Below are positions 1-10,435 of a stretch of DNA of 64,000 nt, in pieces. Made by a program: the position numbers and the translations under genes. Position 1 is the stretch's first letter; every line of letters begins with the position of its first letter. Source of the DNA: Trichodelitschia bisporula (taxonomy: Eukaryota; Ascomycota; Dothideomycetes; Phaeotrichales; Phaeotrichaceae); the NCBI GenBank assembly GCA_010356995.1, contig ML996696.1:622364-686363 (forward strand). The letters run 5' to 3'. Under the pieces are notes generated by a model that saw only the letters and a program-made list of their open reading frames with translations, had not been told where the DNA came from and searched no databases.

Positions 1-1043
1 CCTTGACTTCCCTGGCTAATTCGCGTGTGTGTGTCTCGGCTGCGCGTATTTGTTCCATGGCCGTGCGCACTGCTGCGCCCTCTACGTAGCCCGCGTACAC
101 GACAGCGACCACGCCGTCCACGGCGCCTGCCTCCGAGGCATCGCCCAGCGGGTGTGCGGCCTCGCTCCGCAGCACGCGCCGCACGTGGCCCGCTGCGCTC
201 TGGCGCAGCAGCGCCAGGACCAGGTCCGGCATGTCAGGGCGCCAGACCACGTTTTCCGCAGCCATGGGTCCGAGTTTGCCCTTTTGGCGCTTGGTGAGCG
301 CGCGCTCGTAGTGGCCTTTCGTGGCGAGGGAGGCGATTAGGGGCGCGGAGAGATTGAGGTACGAGGCTGAGGCGCCGGGGGTGAGCGGGGTGGGGGGGTT
401 GCGCCATCGCGGGGATTCCTCGTGCAGGATGCTGGCGCCGAAGGATGCTTCGTGGAAGAGCGTGTCTGGTATTAGGGCGGGGGCGTGGGGTGGGTGCGGT
501 GCGTGTTGGACTGTGAAGCGCAGGAGGAGGGCGCGGGGGAGGCGCGTGTTTGTTACGGGGCAGTTGCGGACTTGGGAGGCGAGGGTGTTTGCTGGGGGGT
601 GTTAGAGGGTTTTGGTGAGGGGGGGTTTGGCGGAACGTACCGAATGCGTTTGCGTACAGCTTACGCTGGAATGAAGTCTTGTCCGCGTATGCGGGCTCTG
701 CGGCTTTGGGCGCTGTGTGCTTTGCGCGCTGGGCGATGAGCGAGGGGTCCATGAGGGGGGAGAGGGGGAGGGGGGAGAAGGGCCCGCGGCGGGGACGGAG
801 GTTGCGTGGGTGATGTGCGGTGTTGCTGGCGGCATCTGGGAGAGGGTTTGGAGGGCCATCTTCTATTGCGGGAGCTGTAGAGCCTTCTGGTGGGAGAGAC
901 GTAGAGCTATCTTCCGTCGAGGAAGCTGTAGAGGGTATCCGGAACGAGCCATCCCAACCCCGCGCCTGTGAGCTGTATCCGGACCGACATAACTGGCATT
1001 GAAGTCGCACGGGGCGTGTTGGCCATAATCGTGGCGGTGGCAT
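1..1043 (-). CDS. Probable mitochondrial protein of unknown function (3' end outside window)
   Basis: Model: exon 1 641-1043, exon 2 <1-591, with a 49-nt intron (592-640, GTACGT donor, CCCCAG acceptor) that restores one frame. The start at 1043 opens with MPPPRLWPTRPVRLQ and a stretch rich in Arg, Ser and Gln without acidic residues, as in a mitochondrial presequence; this targeting is inferred. A Pro/Ser-rich linker follows, then a denser domain beginning near KTSFQRKLYANAF and continuing across the splice into NTLASQVRNC and TRLPRALLLRF. The C-terminal part includes an Arg/Ala-rich helical stretch (AVRTAMEQIRAAETHTREL) and runs off the window without a stop. I do not recognise the family; the domain resembles conserved uncharacterised fungal mitochondrial proteins. 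It is head-to-head with clpP, 158 bp away, which also encodes a mitochondrial protein. Confidence 0.7.
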
Positions 1044-1201
1044 ATTCGATGTGCGGTGCGGCGGGGAGCGGAGGTGCCGCGAGGTGGATGAAGTTTTGGC
1101 GCGGGCGCGCGGCTGGCTGCGCGCGATTGGCGCTAGGGCTGCATCCCACAACCTCACCTCCCTCGCCCAACTGCACGTGCGCACGACGTTTGCGCCTCGA
1201 C
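1044..1201. promoter_or_regulatory. Shared divergent promoter, mitochondrial protein / clpP
   Basis: Only 158 bp separate the two start codons, so the promoters and 5' UTRs of both genes must lie here or overlap the opposite gene. The interval is GC-rich and I see no TATA box. Both products look mitochondrial, so co-expression is a reasonable inference. Confidence 0.6.
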
Positions 1202-2101
1202 ATGAAGTCCATTTCGCTGTTAATACGAGGTGGGAGAGCGGTGCGGAGCGTTAGGGGGTTTGCGAGTGCGACGAGAAGGGGGGCGCCGCCGATGGGATGG
1301 ACCCCAACGCCGTATGTTACTGAGACGCTGGTGGGTGCGATGTGTACACGCTTGGGCTGAAGCTGATGATGCAGGGTGGAGGGTGGCATACGTGTAGGCC
1401 TCGGCTCGTCTGCTCGGGTGGTCATGCAGGCTGATGGTGTGTAGACGACATCTACTCGCGGCTCCTCAAGGCAAGCCAACCTTCGCGTGCACCCGCCGTC
1501 GCCATGACTGACGACTCAGGAACGCATCGTGTGTCTCAACGGCGAAGTCAACCAAGAATGCTCGGCCTCCATCGTTGCGCAGCTCCTCTTCCTCGAGGCT
1601 GAGAACCCGGACCGGCCCATCAGTCTCTACATCAACTCACCGGGCGGATCAGTAACAGCAGGTAAGGCCCCCGCTCCGCATGTTTTCCCCCGCTAAGCCC
1701 CAGGCCTCGCCATCTACGACACCATGACCTACATCCGCTCCCCCGTGTCCACCATCTGCGTTGGGCAAGCCGCATCCATGGGCTCGCTGCTTCTCTGCGG
1801 CGGCGCGCCTGGACAGCGCTTCTGTCTCCCGCACAGCAGCATCATGGTGCACCAGCCCAGCGGCGGGTACTTTGGCCAGGCGAGCGATATCGCGATCCAC
1901 GCGAAGGAGATTCTGCGCGTAAGACACCAGCTCAATCTCATCTACCAGCGGCACATGAGCAAGCCGCACGGTATTGATGCGATTGAGAAGCTGATGGAGC
2001 GCGACTATTTCATGGGCGCGCAGGAGGCGCTGGATCTGGGGATTGTGGATCGTGTGCTGGAGCGGAGGGAGGGGGAGGAGGACGCGGGGAAGGCGGTGTG
2101 A
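1202..2101 (+). CDS. clpP: Mitochondrial ATP-dependent Clp protease proteolytic subunit
   Basis: A serine protease that forms the proteolytic chamber of the matrix ClpXP complex. Model: exons 1202-1330, 1375-1393, 1445-1470, 1520-1661 and 1704-2101, giving 237 residues, normal for mitochondrial ClpP. An Arg-rich presequence ([20 protein letters not shown]) precedes the mature region, which starts near PYVTETL. Family motifs in order are [46 protein letters not shown] (catalytic Ser about 130), [11 protein letters not shown] (His about 155) and MERDYF (Asp about 206). The chain ends [15 protein letters not shown] plus a short acidic tail. Exons 2 and 3 are only 19 and 26 nt but are needed to restore the conserved text between the presequence and ERIVCL. 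Intron 3 (1471-1519) appears to use a GC donor (AAG|GCAAGC) with a TGACTGAC branch region and CTCAG acceptor. Identity is near certain; the micro-exon borders are somewhat less so. Confidence 0.95.
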
Positions 2102-3012
2102 TTTGGTGATGATGATACTCATAAGACAGCCGTGGTTCAAGTTGAGGCTGGGACGACCGATCTGGCTGACATATGAAGTGATGCAATGCTCAGATCAGCT
2201 GGAAGGTGTAATCTGCCACTGTTTTGATACGAGAAGGAACGTATGCAGTTGTTGAAAGGCACGAGCGGCGGACACGACCAGTTCTGTTCTCGTTTCATGG
2301 AGCGCCTCTCATCTTTCACCTCTCATCTCTACGCACCTAAACCTGTATCAACATCGTCAACCTCGCATCTCCCACCTCTCCTTTCTACTCACCCAAAGCC
2401 TTTTAAAACACCTCCTCTCCATCAGGATGTTCATACCTCTGTGCTTCTTCCAGCAAGTGCAATTCCTCCTCATGCTATGCATGACTGCGCTCTAACCACC
2501 CGACCGTACCCATAGTGGCTACCGATATCCGCACTTACCCATGCCCCGCCCGAGCGGCGACCCTAGATCCTTCCACGCTAAACCCCAAACCGGGATCGCC
2601 TCCTCGAAATGGAAGGCCCCGCGGACCGGAAAAGCAGGCAAAGTCCCTATGTGGGCAGAACCGCGGTCAAGTTTAAGTTACGCCGCTACCGTCATGTCAC
2701 CATCTCGCAACCCTGTCGGCTCTTCCGGGCTGTGACGACGGGTTCAGAGCGCCCTGACCTTGTCCGCAGAGCGAGAGGGTGAAACAGGGCAACGTATCGG
2801 GATTCTTGGCTTTATATACGTCTGGTGTGGCTGGAAGGCATGGCAGCGGAAGGTCAGACGTGCGAAAGAGGGTAGCAAGCAAGAATAGATGGATACTTTC
2901 AAACTATTGTCCCTGAACACAGGGGATCTCCTCAAACTAAGAATGGTATCATGAAAAGCACTCCCCTCAAACCACTCGGTCAAACTGAAATCCTGACGTC
3001 CGCAGCACGGCC
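2102..3012. other. Intergenic region between two convergent genes
   Basis: This stretch lies between the clpP stop and the stop of the secreted repeat protein. It should hold both 3' UTRs. A CT-rich tract at about 2280-2430 and a TTTTAAAA at about 2401 look promoter-like, and a 22-codon ATG ORF follows near 2425, but I could not extend it into a convincing gene. Longer open frames at 2541-2735 and 2744-3460 have no protein-like pattern. Confidence 0.5.
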
Positions 3013-4888
3013 TTACTTCTTCCCCCACGTAACCCCACATGCCGTCGTCGAGCCCACAACATCCACCTCCTGCGTCGTGGTGTAGATGTACACCTCGTAG
3101 ATGGTGCTCGCACCCCACGTCGTCGGCTCGTTGTCGTCGCCGATGTACACCGTGACCACACCGTCCGGCGCCTCGGTGATGGTGCTGGTATACGTGGCTT
3201 CCGTGACGATGCTGCTGTGCTCCGTTGTCGGGACGGCAGAGCAGCCCGGCTGGAGGGCTTGTTAGCAAGATGCCAAGGAATGACTGAGGGGCATGCTTAC
3301 GCGGGGCAGCGGAATCTCCGGCGCATTGATGATGACGGGCCCAAGAGCGGGCAGATCCCACGTCGGGATCGGAACGTAGCTCGTGACGGTGCGGTACCAG
3401 TCGCCGCCGGGATACGCGCCACCGCCCCAGGCCGGGCCGCCAACCACAGTCTACACACATTAGCCCCTGTCATAACATCCGCATCCCATAAGACTCACGG
3501 TGACACGCGGAGGCGGGCCCCTCCACCCACCATCCCGCCCCCAGTTCCCCCAATTCCCGCCCCAGTTCCCACCATTCCCGCCCCAGTTCCCGCCATTCTG
3601 CCCATGGTTCGGGTTCCCCGGACGATTGTCCCAGTTTCCACCGTTCCAGTTCCCGCCACCAGGACGCGGACCAGGGCCGTCGTGGTTCCCTCCACGCGGT
3701 CCCTCGCCCCCCTTCCACCCCCCGCCCGGATTGCCCTGCCCGGGCCTAGGCCCATTGTTCCCAGGGAAATTGGGCGGCGATTGTCCGTTCCCGGGCCTAG
3801 GCCCATTGTTCCCAGGGAAATTGGGCGGCGATTGTCCGTTCCCGGGCCGGGGCCCATTGTTCCCAGGGTTGCCCTGCCCTGGCCTCGGCCCGTTGTTGCC
3901 GGGGAAGTTCGGCTGGCCGCCGCCGGGCTTCGGTCCATTGTTGCCCTGGCCGGGCCTCGGCTGGTTGTTTCCGGGGAAGCTAGGCGCGCCGCCACCGGGT
4001 TTCGGCCCGTTGCCCCCACCTTGGGGGTGTTGGGGCTGCTGCTGGCCCCCGCCCGGACGCGGACCCTGCTGACCGCCGCCGGGCTTGGGGCCTTGTTGAC
4101 CGCCGCCGGGGCGCGGGCCTTGTTGGCCGCCGCCGGGACGGGGGCCTTGTTGACCGCCCTGGGAATGTTAGCTTAGCACAGGAGGGTATGCTGGCGCGGC
4201 GAGAGGAAAGCATCGAAGGGTCCGCCACACGCCGCCGGGCCTCGGCCACCACCACCGCCCTTTAGCCCTCCACCACCACGCGATGCACTCACGCCTTGAG
4301 GCGGGCGCGGCCCCCCGCCACCACCTGGGCCGCCGCCAAACTTCGGCCCCCCACCGCCTCCGCCACCGGGTCTGGGTCCTCCTCCGCCTGGGCCGCCGCC
4401 GCCGGGTCTTGGGCCCCCACCGCCGCCTCCGGGGGGTTTCTGGGGGATTGGGTTAGGGGTTTGTGCTGGTGCTGGGATGTGGGAGGAGAGGGAGTCGGGT
4501 GTGGGCTGGGTTTGTGCTTACCCCGCCGCCGCCGGGTCGGCCGCCCGGGCCGCCGCCGTGGTTCTTGCGGGGTGTTAGGGAGGGTGCTGGTGCTGGTGCT
4601 TGGGTGGGAGGGAGTTGGGTTGAGCTGGGATGGGCTGGATTGTGCTTACCCCACCGCCTCCGGGTCGGCCGCCGCCGCCACCGTGGTTCTTGTGGGGTGT
4701 CAGAGGGCATGTGCTTGGAGAGAGGGGGGGGGAGAGGGTGAGCTTACACCACCGCCGTTCTTTTGGGCGAGGATGGTTGTGCTGTGGATGGTTAGCTGTG
4801 TTGGGGACTTTCTCTTGGAGATGGCGTACCTGAACAGGAACAGCAGCATCATAAGACGCGTGAGCGTCAGCGTCATTTTGGTCGGCAT
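3013..4888 (-). CDS. Secreted glycine/proline-rich repeat protein
   Basis: Model: exons 4830-4888, 4748-4781, 4650-4688, 4522-4563, 4293-4439, 3499-4158, 3301-3450 and 3013-3249, giving 455 residues, every join in frame. Exons 1-2 encode a signal peptide (MPTKMTLTLTRLMMLLFLF followed by STTILAQ), with cleavage probably after ILA. Two small exons, each starting AAC CAC, encode near-duplicate Gly-rich units (NHGGG...RPGGGG). Exon 5 encodes GGGGP(R/K)P repeats. Exon 6 encodes GGGQQGPRP units, then NNGPRPG/NFPGNN units including an exact 17-residue repeat, then NWGGNGGNW units. The last two exons encode a non-repetitive C-terminal domain with an aromatic part (GGPAWGGGAYPGGDWYR) and a Thr-rich part with two Cys (PGCSAV, TTACGVTWGKK). 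It looks like an extracellular matrix or wall-associated protein; function is not known. The downstream half of each join is supported by frame only, since repeats give no family guide. Confidence 0.8.
3739..3870. repeat. 51-bp tandem repeat inside the secreted-protein gene
   Basis: Two copies (3739-3789 and 3790-3840) appear identical, and a third partial copy follows from 3841. Each unit begins CCCGGGCC on the plus strand and encodes 17 residues (NGQSPPNFPGNNGPRPG) on the minus strand. The near-identity of copies points to recent unequal exchange or slippage. Confidence 0.9.
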
Positions 4889-7211
4889 ATTTTCAATCGA
4901 ACTGCTGGTCGCGATGTAAAGGAAAGTAAAAGGTCGGCTGACGGATCAAGAAGAGCGAGTTGGTCGACTCCTTAGTGGCAAGAGAAAGGAATGTACGAGC
5001 TTACAAGAGTGAACCCCGTTCCTCGGACGCGGGGGGGCCCGCCAGCTTAAGAACCCGTCCGCATTGGCCGCGAGATGCAAAAGACGCAGACCCCCCTCTT
5101 CCCAGCAGCCACATCACGAACCCGGTTTTTGGGCCTCCGCACCCACATGCGCAGTAGATTGCCAGTGTCAGGACACCGAAGTGCCCTCGTCGGCCATATC
5201 GCGCATAGTGGCACACGGACCGCCGCAGCCAATGGCGCAGGCCGCGCATATTGATGCGCGCACTCGGCACCGCTTGTGCACAATGAGCTCCCGGATTAAG
5301 GGCGAACGCGCCTGTCAAGCACCTGGTGACATAGATTATAGTGGCGTCAGGAGAGGGCAGTGGGAGTGCGTTGCCCGTGGCAAGGTGTGGGACAATGCGC
5401 GTTCCTGCGACGCCTCCGCGGGGGACCTGCAGCGGCGACACATAGTGAGCGCAATTAAGGCCGGACAATGAGAGCAGGACCGGCGACCAAGTGGTGTACC
5501 TGCGCAAGCGGCGATTGGTGCCTAACACTCGCGATTACGGCCGCGGCGTGGGCAGATTGCTTCACGGCCACTGCGGCTTGGCTCGGCCACGGTCGGCTTT
5601 CACACTGAGGACTTACATCCGTCGGGTAGAGCAGATCGTCGACGTGGGCATATGAGGTGTGTGCCCGGGTGATCCACGTTGGCAGTAAGCTTCGCCTGCC
5701 GTATCTTGCACGGGCGCACGTTGAGCGCTCCAGATGACGATGGCTAAAGCCGCCGGCCGGAAGGGTCACCCGCGAGCGGGAATACCGATTGGCATCGCAA
5801 CCTTTGGGCTTCGGTAATTGGGGTAAATTTTCCCAAAGGCAGTCGGCAGTCGTAATGTGCGCAGCCGGACGCAAGTGTTAAGTGAAAGACGCGCGGTCTG
5901 TAATGGATTGAGATTGCCAAGGGTGGCCTGCTCTATATATCAGAAGCTTAGCGAGGGCTCGAGATCAGATGAGGGGGATTATTTTGGGAAAGATAACCCG
6001 CGATCTTGGCTTGGCCCTGCAGCGGGCAGATCGGTAACAATTGCATCATGAAGGCGAAAGCTTGCGCAAAGCTGAAAATAGAGTCGAATGATGGTGTTCG
6101 TACTCGGAATGTTGCGCCGAAGGGGATGACGACAAAGTGGTGAAACATCACATATGTCGCAACTCGCAGATCGCAAATCTCGGGACCATGCACAGACTGA
6201 GCCAGGGCTCGACGTGGGGAAACATCGCCATCACAACCTTTTAGCACATAACATCCATGCCGCAGCTTCATCACCGTGTGGTTGACCGTCATCAGGCGGC
6301 AGATGGCGGGGTACGACTTTTCTCTGAGATCCTCGGATTAGCTCATATCTTCGACCATCGCGACAGGCTCATTTCCACTCACGGCAGACATTGGACTGTA
6401 AGGCCAGGCTAACAACACAAGTTAACAGGTTTTTTGAGACTCGGTCTTCACCCAGGCCAAGCCGTCGATAGTGGTGCCTCTCCACCGAGAATCTGTGACC
6501 CCGCTCCCGTCATATTGCTAGCTATATATAGCGGGCACGCAGGCTCATAACAGTGCAGGGGAGATCGCACCACGGCAGCTTCGGCCATGAACAGCTCCAA
6601 GCCTCGGATCTATGCCGTAAAGTCGATAAGATAGATAGTTCCGCCAGGCCCGTTCCTTCGTCTTCGGCAGCTGATGTTCGACGTCTGGAGGGAGATCCGT
6701 CGCTTGTCCGACCTCATGCTTAGCGTTCAGGCACAAAGGCACTAAGGCAAGCAGGCCAACGTCGTGAGCTCGACTCACATGCATACCATCCCTATCCTCG
6801 GCTAGTACATAGAGGGGCTCAGCAAAGAGATAAAGAGATAAAGAGTACATCCGTACTCCGTAGTCCCAGAAGCAAGGTGTGCGGTGAGCAAAACCCAGTT
6901 CTATGGGAACCGAAAAGGCAGTAAGCATGCCCGCTGCATGCCCAACGCACAGCAAACCAATCAAGAAAAGGTTTTATCCAATCACCAACAACGCCGCAAA
7001 ACCCCCCTGCTCACTCGCTCGCCCGAGCCACTCCTAGCGCCGCAAAGCCACTTGTGGCTGCATCAACCCTAGCCACCACAGCCACACAGTCACCACAACT
7101 CTCAAAAGGTCCGCAACCCGCACACGCCCTGAACTCCCCACCCATCCCCTCCCAGCCCAAAAAAGTCACCATACACTCCCAAACGCCATGTACGGTTCTC
7201 AAGACTGCACC
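4889..7211. other. Intergenic region without a recognised gene
   Basis: This 2.3-kb stretch starts with the promoter of the secreted repeat protein. Open frames of up to 175 codons (5001-5528, minus; 6545-6964, minus) lack recognisable motifs and overlap each other in several frames. Sequences CTCTATATATC near 5932 and GCTATATATAGC near 6522 look like TATA elements, but no protein-like ORF follows either. A short GATAAA-type repeat lies near 6825-6845. Confidence 0.5.
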
Positions 7212-8118
7212 TTATCCCCTTCGTCCGCTTGCGCCATTGTAAGGCCACCAACGCTGCAGAAACGCCAGTAGATCATTTTCCCCTTCAAGCACCTCCTCCA
7301 GCCGTTCGCGGCCGCGTGCCGCTCCAGTGGGCACTGAAAGGAGGCTCATGCTGATGCGCACGACGTCACGCACTGAGCCGGGTCGGTCGGAAAAGCGCTC
7401 CTATGGTTCGTTAGCCGTGTCCAGTCACAAGCGAACTGATATCGACATCTCGGAGCGACCGAGGGGCAGTCATTGAGATGCAAGGCTAACCGCAACGTCA
7501 TAGCATGCTCCATCGGGGAATTGGTGATGGGCGCTATGCGTTGCTCGATTTGCCCGGTGCGGGGGGCTGAGGTGTATTGGAAGGTACGTACCTCGACGCG
7601 CTGCATCCACTCCTGCACTTCGGCCATTGTCGGCCTTGCGTGTGGACTCGAGCTTTCGCCCTTGCCCACCGTTTCAATCGCTTCCGAATTTACGCCAGGC
7701 ATACTCGTTGGCAAGCCCGTTAGCGCACAGAGATACCCCCTCGCGGCGGCTCGCTGGGCAACCCCGTTTAGCGGCGCGGAGAGAAAGCATGCGAAGTGCT
7801 CGGTTAGTCGAGAGACCGGCGAGCAAAGGCGTGCGAGCCAAGTTTGAAAGTGCGCGAGGGGAATTTCGGCGTAGAGGAATTGAAGGAGGAGATTTTGGGG
7901 AGGTGGGGGGGAGGCGTAGCGCTGGGGTTTGGGTTAATGGGAGGTGAGGGGTGAGGGAGTGGAGAGCATACGGAAAGCTCATCGATCAGAGCAGCGAAGC
8001 GTGGCCAGTGGGGTGTATGGGGTTGAGAGAGGAAGACATCGATAGGGTTGAGACACTGTGATGTTAGGAGAAGGGGGCATGGTCGAAGGGGGAAGGGAAC
8101 TCTTACTTGGTGCGACAT
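7212..8118 (-). CDS. Fungal protein of unknown function, four exons
   Basis: Model: exons 8107-8118, 7972-8055, 7592-7921 and 7212-7400, giving 204 residues; all four joins are phase 0 with good signals (GTAAGA...CACAG, GTATGC...CCCAG with CATTAAC branch, GTACGT...CATAG). The protein starts MSHQ and CLNPIDVFLSQPHTPHW. A hydrophobic, helix-rich segment follows (LLLQFLYAEIPLAHFQTWL, then SRLTEHFACFLSAP and GYLCALTGL). After a short polar linker comes an amphipathic helix (MAEVQEWMQRVEERFSD), and the chain ends ENDLLAFLQRWWPYNG. I do not recognise the family. No signal peptide or clear membrane helix is seen. The evidence that this is a real gene is that three separate open segments join in frame and read as ordinary protein. 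The last intron is long for this genome (191 nt), so an extra exon or alternative splicing is possible. Confidence 0.68.
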
Positions 8119-10435
8119 GGTGGTGGTGGGTATGCGGGGACAAGAGAGTTATAAAGAGGACGACAGTGGTGGGAACAAAGCGAACAGCGGTATATGAACA
8201 GCAAGATATATTCCGACCTAAAGCATCGAGGCACAAGACGACAGATGGAACTTTGATTCCCGCAAACAGGAGCAGAGGGTGGGAAGTGAGGCGGATAAAT
8301 ACCCCGCGCACCGGAATACAAAAGCAGGTGGGTGATATCAGTTGAGGTGTATGGGGGCAGGCCCTGCGCCCTTTTAAAGCGCCCTACCCCCATCTGGGGC
8401 GCGCGGGTATACTTCATTCATTAGCTGCGGGTTAGGTTCGTCATCCATCTGCGAAAAGTAAGCCTTGTGCCCCAAAGTACAGAGCGCCCGGATCGCCCGG
8501 GGCCCCTGCTAAAGTGACTCCGACCCCGGGTTTTGGCATGGGTACAGTATTTTTGAACTTTGGGTATGCCGGGGTCGTGATGCTCCCATTGGCGCATGTC
8601 ACCCCCTTCGGTACAGTGCATCAGCTCGGGTGGTGCTCTGACCCCATCCGGTTAGCTTCCGTTGGTTTTCAGCGTATGAAAGACGGAATGCCCTCAGACG
8701 GTGGTGTAAACCCCACGCGACAGGGGGCCCGATGCATGTTCGTCTAGTTGCATATTGCGACGGAGTTGACAACACCTCCTGGTTTTCGGCTTTGGCGTAT
8801 TTACCAACGCGGGGTTGAGCAGATGAGCACCTCCTGCATCTCCATCCTGGTCTCGGGGCAAGAGAAGACTGAGGCCCAATATGCCCCGCGCGCATGGTTC
8901 AGTGCCTTTTCGCGCGCGCAATGCCGATAAAGTGATGCGCCACTCTTGGACCTGTGTTTCAGCCTCGTCCTCAGAGGATGCGTGTGCAAATTTTTCGAAA
9001 TTTGCGAGGAAGGCTGATAGGATGAGTTCTTGATCTGCACGGCTCTTCAAGACTGCAGGCTCGGGAAGCAGTACCTGAAACACTACTGGATACGAGAAGA
9101 CCGGTTACTGTACTGCGCGCACAATGCGGACTCTACAAGAGCATGTACAGCGGGAAAGATGCATTAAGCAAGGGTGCATCATCTCATCGAATCACCGACC
9201 CCCGTCGCCCTCATCCGCTGGCACGAGGGGTAAGGTGACGGGGGTAGTCAGTGAGGTACGCTAGGCTACAACAGGTTAGTCTAGGCAGCACAGCAGGGTG
9301 TGAGCCCTGCCCGGCCCGTCACCGGTTTCTCCTCACCTAACCCACACGCTATTCGAAAACGTGACGGGACTGCCTGTGGCGGTGACATGGTCTGCTGTGG
9401 CGGTGCGGCTTACTGAGCGGGAGGATACGGAGATGCATGTGCTGCGGCGGCGGCCTGATGCACGTGCCATTGTGAGCAAGCGGTGCAGGAGAGGATTGGA
9501 CGAGAAGATATTCATGGCTGCGTGGATCGTGCCATGTATGCTGTTCCCGTGCGGGGTGGAGGGGTTGGGGGACTCGCCCGTCAGGCGTTTTCGAGCGAGT
9601 TTTCAGCTGCGACCCGCTGGCACGTGTTTTTCCTATTGAATGCTCTCGAATCAGCTTCTGATAAATAAATAGAGTGCTGACAGAATGTCAACTTAATGTT
9701 CAACCGTTTGCATTTGCCACTGTTGATGGAGGCGTACGATGGTCATGTTCGTTGTATGCTGGCAGAGCCGAATTTGGTTGGGGCTCAGGCTGCATGTCAA
9801 CTTCCATCTTTTGGGGAAAGCGATCGACTTGTGACTGAGTATTGAACTTATGCATCCAAATCAAGCTCAGACTAGCGCTTTGCAATGTAGTTGGCGGGTC
9901 GTAGGGTTGCGATGGGCAGAATTCCTCACTGAAGGTCTCAATTCCGCCGTGACGTTGATGAAGTCCCATGGTTATCGGACATGTCCGAGAAGCGATAAAT
10001 GTGCAAGCCGCAGCATTATCGCTTATCGCGGTTCAGAAAAAAAGTCGAGGACTGATCACGGAGACTGCCGCCTCGTGGAAATTCTGGAATCAGCTTGGCA
10101 AGGGAGAGGTCGTGCGAGCCTCCGAAAGTTCAAGATGGACAGAGCGATGGAGAGCGGCGGTCGAACTCGTGCCAAGCGCAGGTACCAGGTACCGGTATGG
10201 CACAACCCGCCCGCCAATCAGCGATCGAGCGAGGTATCCCAGCCAACCGATGTGCAAGGGTTCCTACAAACACTTGAGCGACCGTCATTGTTACAATCCA
10301 TAATCATTCTGCTCTGCATCTTCACCATCTTCCCAAATCACTTTTATTCGCATCGCTGCCAACTTACGTTGTCGCACTGTTATTGCTGATTCGGTACCAT
10401 TGTTGTGTATGGTTTTCATCCACTAGAGAATCATC
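8119..10435. other. Intergenic region without a recognised gene
   Basis: This stretch contains the promoter of the 204-residue protein gene and the 5' region of the SprT-like gene. A frame at about 9361-9666 reads as weakly protein-like, ending RWHVFFLLNALESASDK, but it has no clean start or splice context. I see no tRNA or repeat family. Confidence 0.45.

Noticed and set aside
234-1184. 316-codon unspliced minus-strand ORF
   Set aside because: Only its middle part is exon 1 of the mitochondrial protein gene; the C-terminal part reads through the intron out of frame.
3217-4176. 319-codon plus-strand ORF rich in Pro, Ala and Arg
   Set aside because: It is the opposite-strand shadow of the secreted Gly/Pro repeat protein; its text just mirrors the repeat.
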